Below, in pieces: positions 22,914 through 33,800 of a stretch of DNA of 64,000 nt. Within the stretch, counting starts at the first letter, position 1; the number at the start of each line of letters is the position of its first letter. The DNA is from Platycnemis pennipes (Eukaryota; Arthropoda; Insecta; Odonata; Platycnemididae), in contig OW121848.1 in the NCBI GenBank assembly GCA_933228895.1, positions 132,822,615 to 132,886,614 on the forward strand, written 5' to 3'. Both the position numbers and the translations under genes were made by a program. Below the pieces are notes generated by a model that saw nothing but the letters and a program-made list of their open reading frames with translations, searched no databases and had not been told where the DNA came from.

Positions 22914-23449
22914 AGCATCTTTGAAGTTAGGACCACCGCATCAACTTCAAAGATGTACGGACACTCGCCCACACCACCGGGTATTGGGACCGAGTGTATA
23001 AGGAAGCCGTAGAAATTCATATGCGGAAGAAAACCATGAACAGGGACTCCGGGTACACACTCAGCGGCACGTGGAAACCTGCGCTGGGAAAAATCGAGGA
23101 GGTGAGAAGGAAATGAAGCAGCAAAACGCCAGCCAATCAGGAGACTCCCTCGACATGCCCTCCATCATCGACCAATCACGAGTCACCTGACCCGTGAGGA
23201 CTAGTATATAAGGCGGACAATTTCAGGATGGCACTCATCTCGCCCTGAAGATAGCCCTCGAGTCGAGGATCGAAACGTCGGCCGAAATGGACTCCCTTAC
23301 CCGGTGGACAACCCGAGAAAACTCATTGAGTCAAAACCCATTGTAATTCGAAACTTATCACACAAACATCACGGTAACTTATGTCTGAACTTCGTGTAAA
23401 CAAGTTTTTTTCATTTCAACCCTGGTAACCCGCGGCAATGTAGGAGAAG
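22914..23449 (+). mobile_element. Penelope-like element C-terminus and terminal repeat
   Basis: One frame (22946-23113, stop at 23114) reads FKDVRTLAHTTGYWDRVYKE, AVEIHMRKKTMNRDSGYTLS and GTWKPALGKIEEV. It matches the C-terminus of Penelope-like proteins after the GIY-YIG domain (YWDR..KEA.EI....NR..G..LS..W.P). Downstream is a TATA-like AGTATATAAGG (23203) and the terminal motif CTGAAGA (23245-23251) ... GAAACGTCGGCC (23272). The 5' end starts with a 13-bp inverted repeat (22916-22928 and 22943-22955), as if the first bases were copied back. It is flanked by 131-bp direct repeats. Confidence 0.8.
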
Positions 23450-23580
23450 AGACAGCTTTTAGTGGAATTATCATACGCATTGATAAATCCTCATGCCTTA
23501 ACACGAGCAAACTGTAAACTCATTATCAACAGATGTGAACCTATTACTTTCAATATATCCAGAACCAATAGTATGTGAAT
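23450..23580 (+). repeat. Right copy of 131-bp target duplication
   Basis: This is the uninterrupted version of the unit at 22388-22913. Its end, AGTATGTGAAT, runs on into unrelated DNA (TTCGCAAACC), while the left copy runs into the Penelope-like insert at exactly that point. Confidence 0.8.
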
Positions 23581-24595
23581 TTCGCAAACCAACGAGAAAT
23601 AAACTTTGACGATGTGAATTATGTTGTGCCAAAAATGACATCACAATTAAATGTAAAATATGCAATTGATTTTTTGCTATACCTATGCGTGTAACAACCA
23701 AATATATTCGACAAGAACTTCGTTTAAAAGACAGTAATTAACGTAGAGGAGGAAATCTTTGCCATACATTAATTACCTTTGCGTGTTAAAGAATAAAATT
23801 TTCCGAAAAAATATTTTTGAAAAAGATATTTAATTATGAATATAGAATATAATATAATTTATTTATCGGTCAAATGCCAGTATATTTGAAATTTAGCACG
23901 AAAAAGTCAAAATACTACAAATAAAACAATACTTCAATCAACGACAACGTTTACTTCTTTTTAAATTTGCCATGGACAAAGTACGCCTCGCGTCCGGTCA
24001 CGTGAAAAAATATGACGCGCCCGCTCGAGGGTTAAGAGCACTTCCAAATAACCAGTCTCTGATCAGTTCGATTCATGATCAAATGGAGCTGAGCTTAATA
24101 ACCATTTGACCATGACGTCAGACAAATGTGGAAAAACGAGCCATTAAAAAAAAATGGAATCAGGACGGAAGCCGACTTCCCTCCGCGCGACTCGACTTTT
24201 TACGTTTCCCTCTTTAGACTAAAAACCCCTTTTTATTGTTTTTGGCACCCATTTCGCGCCACCCTACCTTTGGTCCACTCTCGTCCAAGTCCACGCCGTC
24301 AGTCCTCCTGCGCCCAAACACCTTCTCTCTCTCCCATTAAAACAGACTGGTCGCCCGGATTTCAAGAGAAAAAAAGGAGAGGTAAATAAATAAAGAGGGA
24401 CGGATCCACCAAAATTTATTTGCTTTAAATAGGGCGAGAAGGAGAGGTGTCTGACGAACGTGACGCCGTTCCCGACCTTGGGCGCCATCGCGAGGGTTAT
24501 CGCTCGAAACGAGGACGGAGCTTTTCGGAGGGGGGAGGATGTAGGTGGGAAAAGGATTGGGGGGGAAGGGAGGGCGGATGATTCCTGCTCTGGGG
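23581..24595. other. No recognisable gene; CpG-rich 24120-24560
   Basis: 23581-23980 is AT-rich. 24120-24560 has higher G+C, CpGs and overlapping frames on both strands, without a domain. Confidence 0.35.
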
Positions 24596-24888
24596 TTTGA
24601 AACCGTCGGGATTATCTCGAATAGGTAACTAAGGAGTCTCGTGGTTCAAACACGAATGGTTTGTAAATTTTGTGCGTCTGAATCGCTCGATACATTATCA
24701 TTAATTGTTTTCAGTTGAGTTTTTCTCGTCTATCTCGACTATTGAGCCCCCAGATGAGATAAAACTCAAGTGTAAACAATGAATGAGGTTGTAATCAACG
24801 GTTCTAACACACCAAATTTGCGAACCATTGGTGTTTATACCACGTGACTCCTTGGTTACCTGTTCGAGATAATCCCGACTGTTTCAAA
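24596..24888. mobile_element. Near-complete palindrome (foldback element)
   Basis: The whole segment is self-complementary around position 24742. TTTGAAACCGTCGGGATTAT at the left end matches ATAATCCCGACTGTTTCAAA at the right. Pairing continues through AGGTAAC..AAGGAGTC, AATGGTT and, near the centre, GAGTTTT/AAAACTC, with about 75-85% identity and small indels. No coding frame and no clear target duplication. A foldback-type DNA element or old snap-back insertion; class undetermined. Confidence 0.75.
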
Positions 24889-24982
24889 TACAACCCACCT
24901 GGCAAGTGATCTCTCTCGTGGATGGGGAAGCTCTACGTCCTCCGCTTACTCTTCATGCATACTAACTGCTTAGTAATCTATC

Positions 24983-25045
24983 TACTGGCATCCCAGAGGG
25001 CGTAGGGCAGTTGATGAGTTGTCACAAAGCATTGCACCACCAACA
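24983..25045 (-). repeat. Decayed family A/B 3' UTR and hairpin
   Basis: AGGGCGTAGGGCAG, TGATGAG and CACAAAGCATTGCACCACC line up in order with the complement of the family A end (AGGGTGTGTGGCAG, GTGAAG, CACCAAGCATGCACTACC). Heavily diverged. Confidence 0.35.
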
Positions 25046-26490
25046 TACACTAAATTTTACTCATACTGCACATCTAAGTAGAGACTGCTATGAATACCAG
25101 GTGGGACATATACTACAAATTCAATTTTACCTACAACATAAAAAGAAAAATTTGAGAAGTGCATTACAGACAAAAAATAGTATTTCAAGCAGGCGTGCTC
25201 ATATAAAAAAAAATCCATCATTTTTGTTTCATCTCCACTTCTTTGTTTCACTCGGTCGTATTGACCTAATGTGTGCAATTTTATTTTCACGTGAACTTAA
25301 ATTTATTTCATGAAGACATGATGGTGTGAGAAATCTTGAAGTTATCATGGTTACGAATTATTTGAGGAAAGAATGAATATTTGAATCTATCTTATGGTGA
25401 AGTGTATTTCTATACTCTTATCTTAGTGATCCTGTCTATCAAAGTAGCGTGGAGCCATTACAACGAACGAGCCCTAGTGTGGCTTGCTGTCTTCGAGTTT
25501 GAACGGTCTCCCATCTCAACGTCTCTAGCAACGTAGTTACACTTACCTCCTTATCAAAAACTATTGTTAACAGATTTATCTGATCTTCTATGATTTTTTT
25601 CAACTATCAACCCTTTTCCCAACGGGTCCCAAATACTTTTGCATATTCCCCTTTTGGCCTAATATTAGTACTAATGGGTATGGAAGTGTCGTAATCTGAT
25701 GAGGATAATAAATAATCCAGTCAAGGAATTTGAAGTTCACGACCCATTTGCTACCCTGTAGTTTGATTCCAATCTTACCAAGCAGGTTAAGATAATTAGA
25801 GAAGCAAGTTCGACCATCTGCGTAGGCGAGGACATACGGACTTATTACTCGCGATACTCAGGGATGAAGTTAATTTTACGTGCAGGAAAACTTATGGTAG
25901 TAAGGTGGATAGAGGAATACCTTTTTTAAAATTCGTCAATTATAAACATAAGATAGCGCTCAAACGTAAAAAACGGCAAGTATTTAGTTTCAATGCATCT
26001 TAAGTTGGAACCAATTTTAAGGATTAACTTCCATAGGGGAATCAACTGCATTAATAATTGTACCTCCGTTACAAACCACAGATAATATTCTCGTAAACAA
26101 TCACAGACCTATCAAAGAGTGATAGTTCCTTTTTTGGATTGAGTAGGTATTTGTGTCCTGTGTTTGGTCACTGGCGAGGAATCAACCTTCCCGTAAACCA
26201 CCACAGAATGGATAACCGGGTATTTTAAATTTTGTTTTTCCCAACGTGTAGTGATAAACATTTTACGGCCACTGAACCTTTTTTACTTTCTTTATTAGTC
26301 ACAGGAAGATTAACTGACGTCACTGGTAATAATTTTGGCTGCGATTTTATGTCACTTTCATTTTAATGCGCATGCAGTCGCCATAAAAAAAGACAAAAAA
26401 ATGCAATGTTTTGTGACGAGAAAAGTGGGACCTATTCCGTATAAATATATATTTGGGACCCATAATATGGAGTCCACCCACGCTATCTAG
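25046..26490. other. No recognisable gene
   Basis: AT-rich DNA. No frame with a family motif. TCGAGTTTGAACGGTCTCCC at 25495-25514 resembles a weak B-box on the minus strand, not enough for a SINE call. Confidence 0.4.
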
Positions 26491-27206
26491 CAAGCAATTG
26501 AAAATTGGACTGATACATGGCAGTTGGAATAAATTTTTAAAAAATGTCTGGTAATAAATTTTTGGAAAAAGAATATCTCTCCTCCTAGCACTTACAAAAT
26601 AAGTAATAATGAATTAACAAACGTGGAATCCATTAAATATCTTGGAATAAGACTGGCATTTGATCTTTCCTGGGGTAAACTCATACGTGAAATAATGGGT
26701 CAAGCGAATCGTAAACTGGGATTCATCAAAAGAGTACTGGGTAAATGTAACGATCATGTACGAGAAATCAGCGACTTTTCCTTGTTAGACCTTATTTGGA
26801 AAATGCTACCAGGGTATCATATTTTCAGTGATGATGTTAAAAATATTTTGCGAACCTCAACTTACTATGGTAGACTGGACCATAATCACAAATAAGACAA
26901 CTGACAGATTCAAAATGTACTTTTTTCCTCGTACAATTAGGGATATGAATAACGGTATATATATCCAATACGAGTGTAGCAATGGATGACATTGGTAGCT
27001 GCATGTTGGTATAAGGACTTGAAGCTAACCCAACTAACAGCAGGTTTGCTTTGCTATTTTTATCTTTTTTTTAAGTAGTGAAGTTTATAACAGTATATAA
27101 ATACTAATCCTTTTTTTTGCATGATATGTAGTGCATGTTTGGTGAGAATTCACCCCTTGCCACACACCTTAATGGTGGCTTGCAGGGTATTACGTAGATG
27201 TATCTT
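26491..27206 (+). mobile_element. Family B non-LTR element, RT region to 3' tail
   Basis: One frame from 26491 reads QAIENWTDTWQLE, then a stop, KKCLVINFWKKN, and from 26623 ESIKYLGIRLAFDLSWG, REIMGQANRKLGFIKRVLGK and CNDHVREISDFSLL. This is the palm/thumb region of a CR1/L2/Jockey-type RT (VKYLGV.L.....W...I....KL). The following codons jump to FSDDVKNILRTSTYYGRLDH, so the RPHLEYAA-QRR block is deleted. Then come the family B 3' UTR (GCTAACCCAACTAACAGCAG), the hairpin TGCCACACACCTTAATGGTG and the tail GTAGATGTA. Family B codon text is about half identical to family A. Confidence 0.85.
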
Positions 27207-27715
27207 CAGATAGAATCTCTTTGATTCGTGTCTGAGAAACGGAGAGAGCAAAATGAAGAAACATGTTCCATTCCGGTCAAGCGCAGTGGCTCTCGGATGC
27301 TTATGCGGAAGTCGAGAGATGATATTTCTATCTAGGCGCCTGATTCCCTGATCACGCCTCTTCTCCGGTTGATTCTTTCAAAGAAGGGCACTCGAGAGCA
27401 TGAGTGGCCGTGGGATCTGGCAGTCGAGCAGACTCCCAACTTCTCGGCACTTATATCCATCTGCGGATACGATGCGGAGGTAGGTACGTAGTAATTAGTT
27501 CGCACTTCTTGGGAGAGAGCGTGGTTTGGCCCATGAACGCAAACTCCTCCGTGTTCGTTAGAAAACGCGTTAAAATTATTCACCTTCCAATTCCAAACGC
27601 ACGACCCTACCATTCACGGAAACAGCGTTTTTAAGACATTCACTGGTCATGCACGACATTCAGTACTAATAGGAAGAATGACTGTGAGAGATATTTGCTG
27701 CTTGTTATTTGCTCT
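27207..27715. other. No recognisable gene
   Basis: CpG-containing segment 27240-27640 with overlapping frames on both strands and no domain. Confidence 0.35.
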
Positions 27716-27775
27716 GATTGCTCTGAGGACGATGGAGGAGTATTCCGTCGAAACATCAGCAACGCAAATTTTTCC
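27716..27775 (+). repeat. Penelope-like terminus with hammerhead-like motif
   Basis: CTGAGGA (27723-27729), GATGG (27731-27735), a 9-base loop, CCGTC (27745-27749) and GAAAC (27750-27754) give the hammerhead order with a 5-bp stem including one G-U pair. ATATTTGCTGCTTGT occurs on both sides (27690 and 27838), perhaps from an insertion event. Confidence 0.45.
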
Positions 27776-28657
27776 TCGGCTGGAACCCCGAGAATTATTT
27801 ATATACATATATCATTCGCCGAGAAAGGACTAAATCATATATTTGCTGCTTGTGTGGCAATAATTAAAAAAAGTATCTGCCAGCATGATGGCCGCAAATT
27901 TTGTAAAGGACGAAAATATTAAATCTCTTCGTTTTGCAAATATTCTTCAATTCGTGAGTGACGATCTGCAAACCCAATAGTGGGCATACATACAATTTCC
28001 CCTTTTTTTGGCCTTATCACATAAAAGAGTCCATAATCTATAGATGATCTATAATCTGGCGGGCGAGGTGTTAGAATGAGACGGGAAGGGGGAATTAGGA
28101 AGGGAGAAGAGAAACCCTACGTTGGTATTAGCATGACGATGGTAGCGATTGGGCTTAAATTATTACGGCTCGTTTGATAATAGAGTATCAAAGTGAGGTA
28201 GCTCCACACTTCTCCATTGGTACAGGGTACATGAGTTTTCCTCCGACGCTGGGAGAATAGTTATGTCAAAACGCTGACATTTATTTTTAAAAAATATCAA
28301 AAATGTTGTTTTTTGCCTAGGACTATTTAAGGAGTGAACTTGGTGGATTTATCGAGAAAATTTCACTCTGAATAATTGTGGCCACACACTAGGGAGGACA
28401 AACATACGATTAGTGACTAATGACTTACTTCAAGAATATATGTTTGTCTGCTGTTCCGCATTCTTTTACCTCAAATTATTTCGCCCGAAAGACATCCTTT
28501 TCCTCCGTCTTCACTTCCAATCAATTCCACATCAGTCCTTTCCTTCCACATTTCAAGCTCTCTCATTTCCTCGACCAATTTCCTCCCGTTTCTGTCACCG
28601 CCAGACTCACTTTGTTCTCGTACGAGACATCACCTATTTTCTCACCATCTCAATGCT
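27776..28657. other. No recognisable gene
   Basis: Mixed AT-rich and pyrimidine-rich DNA. The frames at 28413-28724 are Phe/Ser/Pro-rich, as expected of CT-rich sequence. Confidence 0.35.
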
Positions 28658-28953
28658 CACTGTAAAAAGTAGATCTGATTTTAAGGTACAAAAGCGATCT
28701 GAATTTCAGATGCAACAATTTTAAGACAGGGTATGTTGAATTTCAGCAGTAATATCTTGTCTAAAAATAAGGCAGGTGAACGACTGAAAATCAGACCATC
28801 CAGAATCCTGCTTCCTCTGCTTCCTGCGTAACTGCTCCTGTACCAACCACCCATGTTCCTGCCTCTTCCGCACCTTGCATCCGTGTTCCTGCCTTAAACC
28901 AGACAGCGCTTAAATTCAGATCGCACTGAAAATCAGATCAACTTTTTACAGTG
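28658..28953. mobile_element. MITE with CACTGTAAAAAGT terminal repeats
   Basis: CACTGTAAAAAGTAGATCTG opens the element and the complement CACTGTAAAAAGTTGATCTG closes it. The inverted match runs about 26 bp, and a second matched block GCGATCTGAATTT lies just inside. The body has two imperfect units around TTCCTGCCTCTTCCGCACC and GTGTTCCTGCC. No transposase frame. The flanks give at most a 3-base duplication (GCT), so the superfamily is open. Confidence 0.65.
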
Positions 28954-30649
28954 CTGGATCATAAACGCTACTATCAGTTCTCTCAACATTTTCTGCTAGG
29001 TATCACAAATGCCTCACATTAATGCAGAGATTTATTGGAAAAACAATTAGGTTCTTCATGGTGTTTTAAGTTACATCAAATTTCGCCGAAGTTCGCATAG
29101 TTTCATCAAATTCGCCAGTTTTCACATTTTTAAATCTCGCGATACTATGGGCTCCTCGGTTGTAACGTAATTCATATTAATTTTCGAAAAAATATATTTT
29201 ACACTTTTGACTGGCTTTCTTCACAAAAGGAGCATTAATTTTTATCTTGTCTTTACGAGAAACAAATTGTCTGGCACATTTTTAATTTAACATGCTTATA
29301 AACACATAAAAGGTACCTATTAAAAATATTCATTATATACACCACAGGTTCATGGATATATGTTTAGATTCACCAATCACACAAATCACACCTCTGTTTT
29401 TTTTATCGTTCAGCATTAGCCTAATGCGTACGATAGCATTTGGATTGTATTAACAAGATTTTTTATGAAAGTGCGAGGAGTCTTAATGTTGCTATGAATC
29501 AGTTGTAAAATAACAACATTGTCTGCTCTTGGATACCATGGGGTGTTCCGAGATTGCTTGGTGTTGATAAATGTTCATAGTTATCTGGGAAAGGAGAGTT
29601 TTAAAATGCTCTTTACCGGAATCAACAGTATATGTTTTATAGCCTTTAAAGCTATTTCGTGACTGTGAAAAAATAGTAGGAAAATAAAACCGAAATATTT
29701 GATGAACAAAAAAAAACCGATTCTTTCATCGATTCCCTATAATGAGGCTAATCCTTATCAATCGCGACGAAAATAACTATTATGTTATCAGATGATTTAA
29801 AATAGGTTTCTTTAATGCCCAAATAAATTGTTTTTTGTGGAATTAACATATTTATCCAGCTATCAACATTGCTCAGTAAGTGGATGAAATAAAATTCTAT
29901 CTCATGAAAGTTATACCAACCGCGAATACGAAAAAAAAGACTTCGACATGCCTACATTAATTGCTGTATTTACAATCTGAATATAATAGGAATCGTGAAT
30001 TTTAGCCAATTCAGACGATACACTTCAACTAAAGTGAGTCTCAAATTGATACGCTTGGCTCGTAGGTATACGAATAGAGTGGTTGGTGGTTGCTTTCCGA
30101 GAGATGATATTTCGGCATTCAGTGGTAGCAGCGTCGTCCAAAAGATGACAGGAGTACACATTGAAGTCAAAGCTTTAAGAGGGATGGGCCTCTGCTATAT
30201 GCGCTCTACGACGTCTGATGCTAGCCCACAATTCTCTCGGGCGTTTCTCTTATGTCGCTGACGGTCCTTTTAGACTCAAGTCCTCTTAGAAGTCTTTCCA
30301 TGCAGCGACTCCTACGATTCCCCTTGGGCCCAACATGAAATTCTAACGAAGGCTGGCATGGCTTCCCCGGAAAATAGAAGGTACTTGGCACTGGAAGCTT
30401 TGCTCGGCATGAAATAAGGCCGGTAATCATGCAGAATCCTTTTGAGGCCCTAAAAATATAATAAGATCGAAGACAGAGACGAGAAAATGTGAATGAAGAG
30501 TTGAGTGAACAAAAAATGAAACATTATAAAAACCCTGACAATGGAGTTTTTAGGAAGGAGAGCTTGAAAAAGAGTTCTGCTTTAACTGCCAGACTGGCAT
30601 TGAGTGTATCAGATAGGACTGAAGGCGTCACTTTATGGAATTTAGTTAC
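28954..30649. other. No recognisable gene
   Basis: AT-rich to 29990, then more balanced DNA at 30000-30450 with frames on both strands that match no family I recognise. Confidence 0.35.
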
Positions 30650-30843
30650 ACTATTTATGATAACGAATAAAAATAAAAACTTTGAGCCTATTCCACACTT
30701 TTTTTAATAACCAACAGAGGTTTCGACAAATTTTTGAAAACTTGAGAATGACCAAAATTTGTCGAAACCTAGGTCGGTAATGAAAAAAAAGGTTGTGTGG
30801 GATAGGCTAAAAGTTTTTATTTGTATTCGTTACCATGAATAGT
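30650..30843. mobile_element. Inverted pair of Penelope-like termini
   Basis: ACTATTTATGATAACGAAT at the left is answered by ATTCGTTACCATGAATAGT at the right, and pairing continues inward through AAAAACTTTGAGCCTATTCC and a perfect 17-bp core AGGTTTCGACAAATTTT (30718-30734) / AAAATTTGTCGAAACCT (30754-30770). The 19-base centre contains CTTGAGAATGACC. Each arm carries (C)GAAACC after a stem, as in the other termini, so I read it as two head-to-head terminal fragments. Confidence 0.65.
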
Positions 30844-30999
30844 TTTAGGAAGGATATCATATACAATATTGTAGTAATGTTTTCAAAATGAGAGATTTGT
30901 ATGCAAGCGGAGATAACGGCGCTTTAACTGCACAAAAATTCCACTGGATCGAAGCGTGAACAGATTTTGAATATGTCGTATGAATTTACAAAAAAATTT
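30844..30999. other. No recognisable feature
   Basis: Short AT-rich spacer between two terminus clusters. Confidence 0.3.
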
Positions 31000-31325
31000 C
31001 AGACCTCGTGAGTAATCTTTTCGGGAAATCCATCAGATTTTAATTCCAACGTTTTAAATTCCATTCGGAATTAAATCCCAAAATTTCGATGTCTTACTCA
31101 GCCACTGTCACACAGGCGTCTTCTACCATGACAATACCTAGTTTTAATTTGTTTATAATTCTCAAATGTTGCCTAACTGCCAGAATTTTCACCTATTTTA
31201 TCCTCAGCGTCCGCTGATTTTTATGACTGACTAAGATCATGACAGGAAGTGCTGAAGACGGTGGCTGAATGAGATACCGAAACGGCATTAAATGCGGATT
31301 TTTCTAGAAAATTGCACACCAACTG
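31000..31325. mobile_element. Two oppositely oriented Penelope-like termini
   Basis: The left half (31000-31150, minus) repeats the 14.8-kb terminus: GGGAAATCCA, CCAACGTTTT, TTCGATGTCTTACTCAGCCA, GGCGTCTTCTACCAT, then TTGTTTATAATTCTCAAATG. The right half (plus) has CTGAAGA (31252-31258), a CGGT/ACCG stem (31259-31262, 31276-31279) and GAAAC (31279-31283). The two halves are complementary in the region GGTGGCTGAATGAGATACCG against the left GATGTCTTACTCAGCCAC. Confidence 0.55.
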
Positions 31326-31485
31326 TACGCCAGGATGAAACGAAATCCTTCATTCAAAACCATTAATGAAAGCAATCAGTGGTCCTAAAATATTAAAAAA
31401 TGGGTCAAAATTAGAAATATGTTAAAAATCTGCATTCTGTCAGGTTTCACCGCTTTGGTTCTGGTTTAATGAGGCACCGGTACTT

Positions 31486-31560
31486 TGACCTGAAGACACC
31501 ACATGGAATTTAATCGAAACTGTCACCAAGACATCAGCATCAACGTGCTAAAATCCATCG
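31486..31560 (+). repeat. Penelope-like terminus with hammerhead-like motif
   Basis: CTGAAGA (31490-31496) and GAAACTGTCACCAAGACATC (from 31516) parallel the copy at 5436-5520. CGTGCTAAAATCCATCGG follows. No coding sequence is attached. Confidence 0.45.
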
Positions 31561-32030
31561 GAAAGTTAATCTTAATGTATCAATTCCGGAGAAACTTAGG
31601 ATAGAGTATGTTAATATATTTTTAAATTTGAGGAATTTTTTCGTGAGTCAGAAGTGAAAGATGGGTGAAAGAGGGCATTTATTAATGTGAATATTTTATC
31701 ATTTAGATCAATCCTGTGGATAAATGCACCAAGTCAGTCATAGAGTCAATTATAAAACAGGAATTACGGAGATAGTTATCCCACTGTTCGGGGCAGGGTG
31801 TGTATATTTCCGACTACGCAGCACCGTATCATAGTTTTGTCAAGGATGAGAGCATTGAATATCAAGTGGGTTGGCCTCAAAAATTAGTGTTCAACCCGAA
31901 AGTTTGTTCACGATGTGTGAGGGTATAGCTAAACCCATACTAAGCAACTGGCGTGTGAATTCACACACTCAGGGTAAGGGGGCCATTTCCTTTCCCTAGG
32001 AGGGGGTGTCAAGAAAGTCTTCTCCTAGTA
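31561..32030. other. No recognisable gene
   Basis: AT-rich DNA without motif. Confidence 0.35.
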
Positions 32031-32034
32031 TTTG

Positions 32035-32095
32035 AAACTGGGACCCTCAAGTTGGTAGCTCAGCTCTCTACCCTCTAGAACACTACGACCCTCGT
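32035..32095 (-). repeat. tRNA-like SINE head
   Basis: The minus strand reads GGTCGTAGTGTTCTAGAGGG, TAGAGAGCTGAGCTACCAAC and GGGTCCCAGTTTCAAATAC: an A-box-like start and a B-box (AGTTTCAAATAC against GGTTCGAATCC) 35-40 bases downstream. The acceptor stem does not close, so it is a SINE or a decayed tRNA pseudogene. Confidence 0.45.
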
Positions 32096-32099
32096 TTCA

Positions 32100-33487
32100 T
32101 TAGGGTATATAGGTAACAAATAAAATATTTTTAAAGTGTGAGGAAAAGGAAAATTCGGAAATAACTCTAAAACAAAGAGCAAGTCGCATCAGATGTAAAA
32201 GGCAAGCACATATTATATGATCACAAATAAATAGCGGATAGATATCGGAATGGAGCTGAGATCGGCGTGTAAAAAATTTCAAAGTTGTTGACCGAAGACG
32301 ATGACATTTTTAGGATTTTGAATCAAAAAAGTGACGTTTTAGTACAGTAGAATTTAATGATCTACCTACACCGGATTTCAGCAAATTGATAAACCACACA
32401 TCCCGTTTGATATTTGTACGGGAATGCAATGAGTGAATTATGAAAAGATTCTGAATAAGAGTTTATATATTATCATCAATGGGCATAATACTTTTAAAAA
32501 AGAAATAAAAAATTGTAATAATTTATCTTAAATTTATTAACATTTTATACCGTACATAAGCATACGCGTGAGTGAAGGTTTCTCGTGTCCTCCACCGGGT
32601 TATTGCATCCATGTCCGCCGAAGTTTCAATTTGCGACTCGGTCATCGTCTTCAGAACTTCTGAACAGACCCGAGAGGACCCGAGAAACCTTCACTCAGCA
32701 GATACGCCGGGAAAGCACCAGATCTTTCCATACGCGTGAGCCTTCCAACCACAGTTTTGAAGAACGGAAAAATTTCTCTTTTAAATTTATTTTGCTTGAA
32801 GATTTCATTACCTGCATTAAAGAGTAACAATGATCGCTACACTATAACTAATTTATTTGCGAAAAAAAATTCAGACAGGTACCTGGATGTGTGATATATG
32901 GCTGATAGATACGTCCATGTCTACCCCGGTAATCCCTGGACCGAAACTATACTTGCCGATCATCGTAAATATTTGTCTTTACCGTTTGCTGTTTTATTTT
33001 GTCTGTTGCTGTCTTTGTTGTCTGCAGATTTACGGAAAGGGTAACGTATTATCTCACTGGCTGTGCAAAAAAAAAACTCTCAATAGTAGCATTTGGTCCC
33101 AGAAAAACTCTTCTATTTTCTACCCCCCTTGACACCATCCTCTTTAGCCCTATCCATTCCACTAAAGCAAAAACTAGATCCTCGCCATCCGATGCGTCCA
33201 GAAATAGATCCCTTTCGCGCTAAGGGGCAGACGGGAAGGGGAATTTTGGGGGAGGGAGGAGATGGTTGTTTTGGTGAGGGCTGCCCACACACGTGGGATT
33301 GGTGCGTGAAGGATATGGGGGTAGTGAGGGGAGAGTGGTTTGGAGTGGCGAGCAGTAGTGACCCAATTCAAGTGCCGGCCAAGTAGTCCGCTTCCTCGAA
33401 AGCCCTTTTTCCCTTTTCTCCATGGATCTCCTATTTCCCATCCTCTTCCTCAAACCCCGCTTCCTCTCACTCCCATGTCTGCACCCG
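32100..33487. other. No recognisable gene
   Basis: 32100-33080 is AT-rich. 33120-33480 is more GC-rich with G-runs (GGGGGAGGGAGG) and frames on several strands, with no motif. Confidence 0.35.
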
Positions 33488-33535
33488 ACCCCGCTAGCGA
33501 GGGCATATGGCAGGGGGTGGTAGGTCACCAGCTTA
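33488..33535 (-). repeat. Decayed family A-type 3' hairpin
   Basis: GCGAGGGCATATGGCAGGGG followed by GTGGTAGGTCACCA corresponds to the complement of the family A end, closest to the copy at 54203-54310 (GTAGGTCACCAAATATG). Confidence 0.45.
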
Positions 33536-33648
33536 GAAGTTGAGTTTTGGATAGAAAAACTTTGTTCATTAATAATGAATATGATGATTAATGTGTTAAA
33601 AACAATGGTTAGAAAGAATTATACTTTACAGTGTACTCTATTGCTATA

Positions 33649-33800
33649 AATATTTTGCGTACTCCAACTTGCAATGATAGACTAGACCATAATCATCTAC
33701 ATCTGGGTAATACCCTGCAAGTCACCATAAAGGTATGTGGCAGGGGTAAATCTTGGCCAAATATGCACTATCAACCATGCTCAAAGATGATTGGTAGCTA
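33649..33800. mobile_element. Family B RT scrap joined to an inverted family B tail
   Basis: 33651-33698 reads NILRTPTCNDRLDHNH on the plus strand, the family B RT end. Directly after, from CATCTACATCTGGGTAATAC (33697), the sequence is a minus-strand family B tail, hairpin and UTR start. The two halves of one family therefore meet in opposite directions. Confidence 0.65.
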
